From positions 1-8,099 of the forward strand of contig JAIRMX010000171.1 in assembly GCA_031258375.1 (NCBI GenBank): DNA of 8,099 nucleotides, read 5' to 3'. The notes beneath the pieces were generated by a model. The model saw nothing but the letters and a program-made list of their open reading frames with translations, made no database searches and had not been told where the DNA came from. Origin of the DNA: Elusimicrobiota bacterium. Lineage in GTDB: Bacteria > Elusimicrobiota > Elusimicrobia > Elusimicrobiales > Elusimicrobiaceae. The position numbers were made by a program, and so were the translations under genes. Positions 5,862-8,099 of this stretch are shown in pieces (position 1 is the stretch's first letter; each line of letters opens with the position of its first letter).

Positions 5862-6542
5862 ATGACGGAAGATATCAAAAGAACTTTTAGAGAAATTTTC
5901 GGCTGGGCGTTTACTATCCTTCCGATAGGCAAAAAAATTTTTTTGGAGGTTTTTCTTCTTGCGATACTTTCTTTGCTTTTCTATTTTTGGACGAACTCCT
6001 GCCTGCAAATATGGCTTTTTTGGATTTACCTGACAATCGCCGTTTTTGTCGCGTTCTTTTTCCGGGACCCGACGCGCGAAACTATCTTCTCCGAAGACGA
6101 AATCGCCTGCCCCGCAGACGGCAAAGTGCTTTCAATAAAAACCGAAGACGATGCGAATATTCTTGTAATACGCATTTTCCTTTCTGTTTTTAACGTGCAT
6201 ATACAACGCGCGACTATAAACGGAAAAATCGGAGACGTAGTTTATAAGAAAGGATCTTTTGCTTTTGCAAATAATCCCTGCGCGGATAAAAACGAACGCA
6301 ATTTAATAAAAATTTCAAACGGCGAAAGATTTGCCCATATTGAACAAATCACCGGCTGGGTAGCGCGCCGTATAGAGGCGTGGGTAAAACCCGGCGACGA
6401 AGTTAAGGCCGGGCAAAAAGCCGGCCTCATATATTTCGGCTCGCAAGTCGCCGTATATCTGCCGAAAGATAAAGTAAGAATAACCGTCAAAGAAGGCCAA
6501 AGCGTGCAAGGAGGGTTTACGACGCTGGGTCTTTGGAGGTAA
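5862..6542 (+). CDS. psd: Phosphatidylserine decarboxylase proenzyme, short form
   Basis: Psd converts phosphatidylserine to phosphatidylethanolamine at the cytoplasmic membrane and uses a pyruvoyl group made from its own serine. The 226-residue product is the short bacterial/archaeal (PSD-A) type. Two hydrophobic segments lie at about 27-43 and 48-67. They are followed by FFRDPTRE (66-73), ACPADGKVLS with D86 (82-91), FNVHIQRATINGKIG with H113 (110-124), ENERN-like KNERN (143-147), QITGWVARRIEAWVKPGD (162-179) and the processing site FGSQVAVYLP. Self-cleavage is expected between G193 and S194, giving a small pyruvoyl alpha chain. I start at ATG 5862 because GGGAGA lies four bases upstream; an earlier in-frame start at 5808 lacks such a site. 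pssA follows two bases after the stop, forming a phospholipid synthesis operon. Confidence 0.94.
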   Translation: MTEDIKRTFREIFGWAFTILPIGKKIFLEVFLLAILSLLFYFWTNSCLQIWLFWIYLTIAVFVAFFFRDPTRETIFSEDEIACPADGKVLSIKTEDDANILVIRIFLSVFNVHIQRATINGKIGDVVYKKGSFAFANNPCADKNERNLIKISNGERFAHIEQITGWVARRIEAWVKPGDEVKAGQKAGLIYFGSQVAVYLPKDKVRITVKEGQSVQGGFTTLGLWR

Positions 6543-6544
6543 AA

Positions 6545-7327
6545 ATGAATTTACAAAAAGTTAAGCACGCCGGAGTAATCACTATACCCTCGCTTTTTAC
6601 AATAGGCAATATCGCGTGCGGATTCTTCTCAATTTTGGCTTCTGTCAACAATCAATATTCCAAAGCGGGCTGGCTTGTTTTTGCGGCTATGTTTTTGGAC
6701 GCTTTTGACGGGAGAGTGGCGCGTATGCTTAAGGCGGAATCTGCCTTTGGAGTTGAGATGGATTCTCTGGCGGATTTAATTTCTTTCTGCGCGGCGCCGG
6801 CGTTTTTAGTTTATTTTATCGCGCTTAAAGATAACACCGTATGGGGAGCGCCCATTGCTTTTATGTTTCTGCTTTTTGGCGCGTTAAGGCTCGCTAAATT
6901 TAACGTTATGGCGCATAGCGGCAAAGGTTCAAAACAATATTTCAGCGGTCTTCCTACGCCGGCTGCCGCAGCGGTTTTAGTTTCTTTTGCCATTTCTTAT
7001 AATATTTTCGCTTTCGACGCGCACGGCCGTTTGCTGCCGTTTATGCGCGGCTATTTGCCTTATATATACAATTTTATAGCTTTTATTACCGTCGGGTTAG
7101 CTTTGCTTATGGTGTCGAATATTCCTTACGCGGCTTTTAAAGGCGGCAGTAAGTCCACCGGCATAAGAAAAACGTCCGTTTTTAAATTTCTTGCGTTTAT
7201 AATTGTCGTAGCTTTATTTTTCAGATATCCTCAAGATATTGTTTTTATTCTTTTTGGGATATACGCCTTAATGGGTATTGTTATGACGCTGTTTAAGGCT
7301 TTCAAAAATATTAAAGAAAAAAGTTAA
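6545..7327 (+). CDS. pssA: CDP-diacylglycerol-serine O-phosphatidyltransferase
   Basis: PssA makes phosphatidylserine from CDP-diacylglycerol and L-serine in the membrane, the step before the decarboxylase encoded just upstream. The 260-residue product has the complete CDP-alcohol phosphatidyltransferase signature D52-x2-D55-G56-x2-A59-R60-x8-G69-x3-D73-x3-D77. The early IPSLFTIGNIACGFFSI is typical of type II (Bacillus-like) PssA. Several further hydrophobic segments follow (about 96-115, 140-160, 175-200, 215-250). ATG 6545 is supported by GGAGG at 6535-6539, which lies inside the last codons of psd and runs into its stop TAA, so the genes are translationally linked. Both steps of phosphatidylethanolamine synthesis are thus in one operon. 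Confidence 0.95.
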   Translation: MNLQKVKHAGVITIPSLFTIGNIACGFFSILASVNNQYSKAGWLVFAAMFLDAFDGRVARMLKAESAFGVEMDSLADLISFCAAPAFLVYFIALKDNTVWGAPIAFMFLLFGALRLAKFNVMAHSGKGSKQYFSGLPTPAAAAVLVSFAISYNIFAFDAHGRLLPFMRGYLPYIYNFIAFITVGLALLMVSNIPYAAFKGGSKSTGIRKTSVFKFLAFIIVVALFFRYPQDIVFILFGIYALMGIVMTLFKAFKNIKEKS

Positions 7328-7331
7328 TCAT

Positions 7332-7350
7332 GGCGGCTTGCAAAACCGCC
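7332..7350. other. GC hairpin at the end of the psd-pssA operon
   Basis: GGCGG (7332-7336) pairs with CCGCC (7346-7350) five bases after the pssA stop. It looks like the stem of an intrinsic terminator, but no T-run follows. Instead the right arm merges with GCCGCC, the first bases of the duplicated gatB tail. The original T-tract may have been lost when that copy arrived; this is inference. Confidence 0.35.
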
Positions 7351-7470
7351 GCCGATAAAAGCCGGAAATTCAAAAGCCATAGGCGCGCTGTCGGCAGTGT
7401 GATGAAAAAATCCAAAGGCAAAGCAAATCCCGCATTGCTAAATAAAATATTTATAAAACTTATTGATTAG
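7348..7470 (+). pseudogene. Inverted repeat, copy 2: decayed duplicate of the gatB 3' end
   Basis: These 123 bases match the last 126 bases of gatB (1244-1119, minus strand) in the opposite orientation, at about 93% identity by hand alignment. Two deletions (2 bases near 7356, 1 base near 7390) destroy the upstream frame. The last part still reads VGSVMKKSKGKANP...KIFIKLID followed by TAG, against ...KLIS TAG in the intact gene. There is no start, promoter or rest of gatB, so it is not a functional gene. It begins 20 bases after the pssA stop and ends 55 bases before the stop of the convergent right-hand pilin-like gene, repeating the gatB-tail/pilin-tail arrangement seen at about 919-1244. 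Confidence 0.92.
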
Positions 7471-7495
7471 GCAAAATTTAAGCTAAAAACGCCTT

Positions 7496-7516
7496 AAAGG
7501 TATTGATACCCTTTTT
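7496..7516. terminator. Weak terminator-like hairpin between the gatB tail and right pilin gene
   Basis: AAAGGTA and TACC-C-TTT can pair with a bulged C around a TTGA loop and are followed by TT on the + strand. On the minus strand the same hairpin is followed by AAGGCGTTTTT, so it could end transcription of the pilin-like gene. The stem is short and imperfect. Confidence 0.3.
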
Positions 7517-7525
7517 ATCTGGCAA

Positions 7526-8061
7526 TTATAACGGCGGCGCGCTGCAATGATATTCCCATTCGCCCGCTGATCGTTGATAGCAACTCTGGAATTTAAGTAA
7601 TAAACAATTTTTTGCACTGCCTTTGGAATTGCATTTTGTAGCAGTTCTATACGGTAAAGCGCCTTCCAACCAAATTGTTCTTGCCGAATCAATTAGGTCT
7701 ACTCTGCCGTAGTCTTTTAAAGTAATTTCCCAGTCGGTATTTAAATCAATATTTAATTTGTTTTTGTCATCATTTGACGGCCATCGTCCATATTGCATAT
7801 AAAATAAATTAGCCTCTTCGCCGAATTGTTTCAGATAAAGCAAGCCTTTACTTAATTTTGTTTTTTTAACTGCATTTTGATATTGCGGAACTGCGATAGC
7901 GGCTAAAATACCGATAATGAGGACAACGACGAGAAGTTCAATAAGAGTAAAGCCCGCAATTCTCAGACGAGAAAATGTATATGGGGGGGGGGGGGGGTAT
8001 GCTGATTATTCACTCCGGAATTTATTGTTTTTTGATTTTTGTTTTGTTTTGATATTTGCAT
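7526..8061 (-). CDS. Phase-variable type IV pilin-like gene, out of frame as given
   Basis: An ATG at 8061 is preceded by AAAGGAG at about ten bases and opens a basic, Asn/Gln-rich leader. After 21 codons it enters a run of 15 C. As given, the frame then ends at TGA 7965-7963, giving a 32-residue peptide. The frame shifted by one base continues through IAG-FTLIELL (cleavage G/F, Glu at mature position 5), a hydrophobic helix, AVPQYQNAV and a globular domain to TAA 7528-7526. With 16 C the product would be 178 residues with a 37-residue leader containing five prolines; with 13 C it would be one residue shorter. The pilin frame has no ATG, GTG or TTG between the C-run and TTG 7843, which lies after the signal helix, so the gene needs the upstream ATG. 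The globular part has three cysteines near the end (KCNSKG, KNCLL, QSCYQ) plus a fourth in YHCSAPPL. It is a paralogue of the left pilin gene in the opposite orientation. A homopolymer length error in the assembly would give the same picture. Confidence 0.8.
7983..7997. repeat. Homopolymer G15 (C15 on the pilin coding strand)
   Basis: Fifteen consecutive G on the + strand lie inside the leader-coding part of the right-hand pilin-like gene, between its start codon and its prepilin cleavage site. Tracts of this length change readily by slipped-strand mispairing. No other G or C run in the window comes close (the next longest is the C7 in tRNA-Leu). Confidence 0.95.
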
Positions 8062-8099
8062 AATATTTGCGCTCCTTTAATATATATTTCAAACGGATT

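Noticed and set aside
5929..5947. A7T7 run inside psd as a second phase-variable tract
   Set aside because: The psd frame is intact across it, both runs are short, and similar A/T runs are common in this AT-rich sequence (for example T8 near 3846).
1119..7470. Integrative element or composite transposon bounded by the gatB repeats
   Set aside because: The repeats are inverted and are gene fragments. No transposase, integrase or target-site duplication is visible, and the interior is housekeeping genes; site-specific integration would give direct repeats.
7526..7843. A separate 105-residue gene starting at TTG 7843
   Set aside because: The same frame extends upstream through a complete prepilin signal motif, so this is the C-terminal part of the frameshifted pilin-like gene, not a gene of its own.
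1..8099. CRISPR array, prophage or defence genes
   Set aside because: No regularly spaced repeats, phage structural genes or defence-type domains were seen anywhere in the window.

Overview
The window is about 8.1 kb of bacterial chromosome with moderate-to-low GC. It encodes housekeeping genes bracketed at both ends by type IV pilin-like (PulG/PilA-type) genes. Scattered pilin-like genes, an indirect tRNA amidation enzyme (GatB), a short-form phosphatidylserine decarboxylase next to phosphatidylserine synthase, and tRNA genes without an encoded CCA would fit a gut-type Elusimicrobiota bacterium (Elusimicrobium/Endomicrobium-like). That assignment is an inference from gene content and protein style and was not tested.

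Layout, left to right. A complete pilin-like gene on the + strand (52-621) is followed by about 300 bases of AT-rich sequence with no gene. Next is the 3' remnant of a second pilin-like gene (919-1122, +), whose stop codon overlaps the stop codon of the convergent gatB (2552-1119, -). A 273-base spacer carries a gatB promoter and a promoter for a MurJ/MVF-family flippase gene (2826-4310, +). The flippase gene converges on a HAD-family phosphatase gene (4959-4315, -). An initiator-type tRNA-Met gene (minus strand) with a strong terminator follows, then an NYN-domain gene (5235-5648, +), tRNA-Leu(UAA) (5680-5763, +), and the two-gene phospholipid operon psd-pssA (5862-7327, +). The right end holds a decayed copy of the last 41 codons of gatB (7348-7470, +) and a second pilin-like gene on the minus strand (8061-7526).

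The genes fall into envelope functions (psd and pssA make phosphatidylethanolamine; the flippase probably moves a lipid-linked precursor; the pilin-like proteins go to the surface) and translation functions (gatB, two tRNAs, possibly the NYN nuclease).

Two observations stand out. First, the right-hand pilin-like gene has a run of 15 C on its coding strand between its start codon and its prepilin cleavage motif. At this length the reading frame is broken, and 16 or 13 C would restore it, which is the pattern of slipped-strand phase variation. Second, the gatB 3' end occurs twice in inverted orientation about 6.2 kb apart (about 93% identical by eye). Each copy faces the 3' end of a convergent pilin-like gene or remnant. 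Recombination between the copies would invert the whole housekeeping block, leave gatB intact with a nearly identical tail, and exchange the flanking pilin neighbourhoods. Together these suggest a variable surface-pilin locus built around conserved genes; the switching itself is inferred, not seen.
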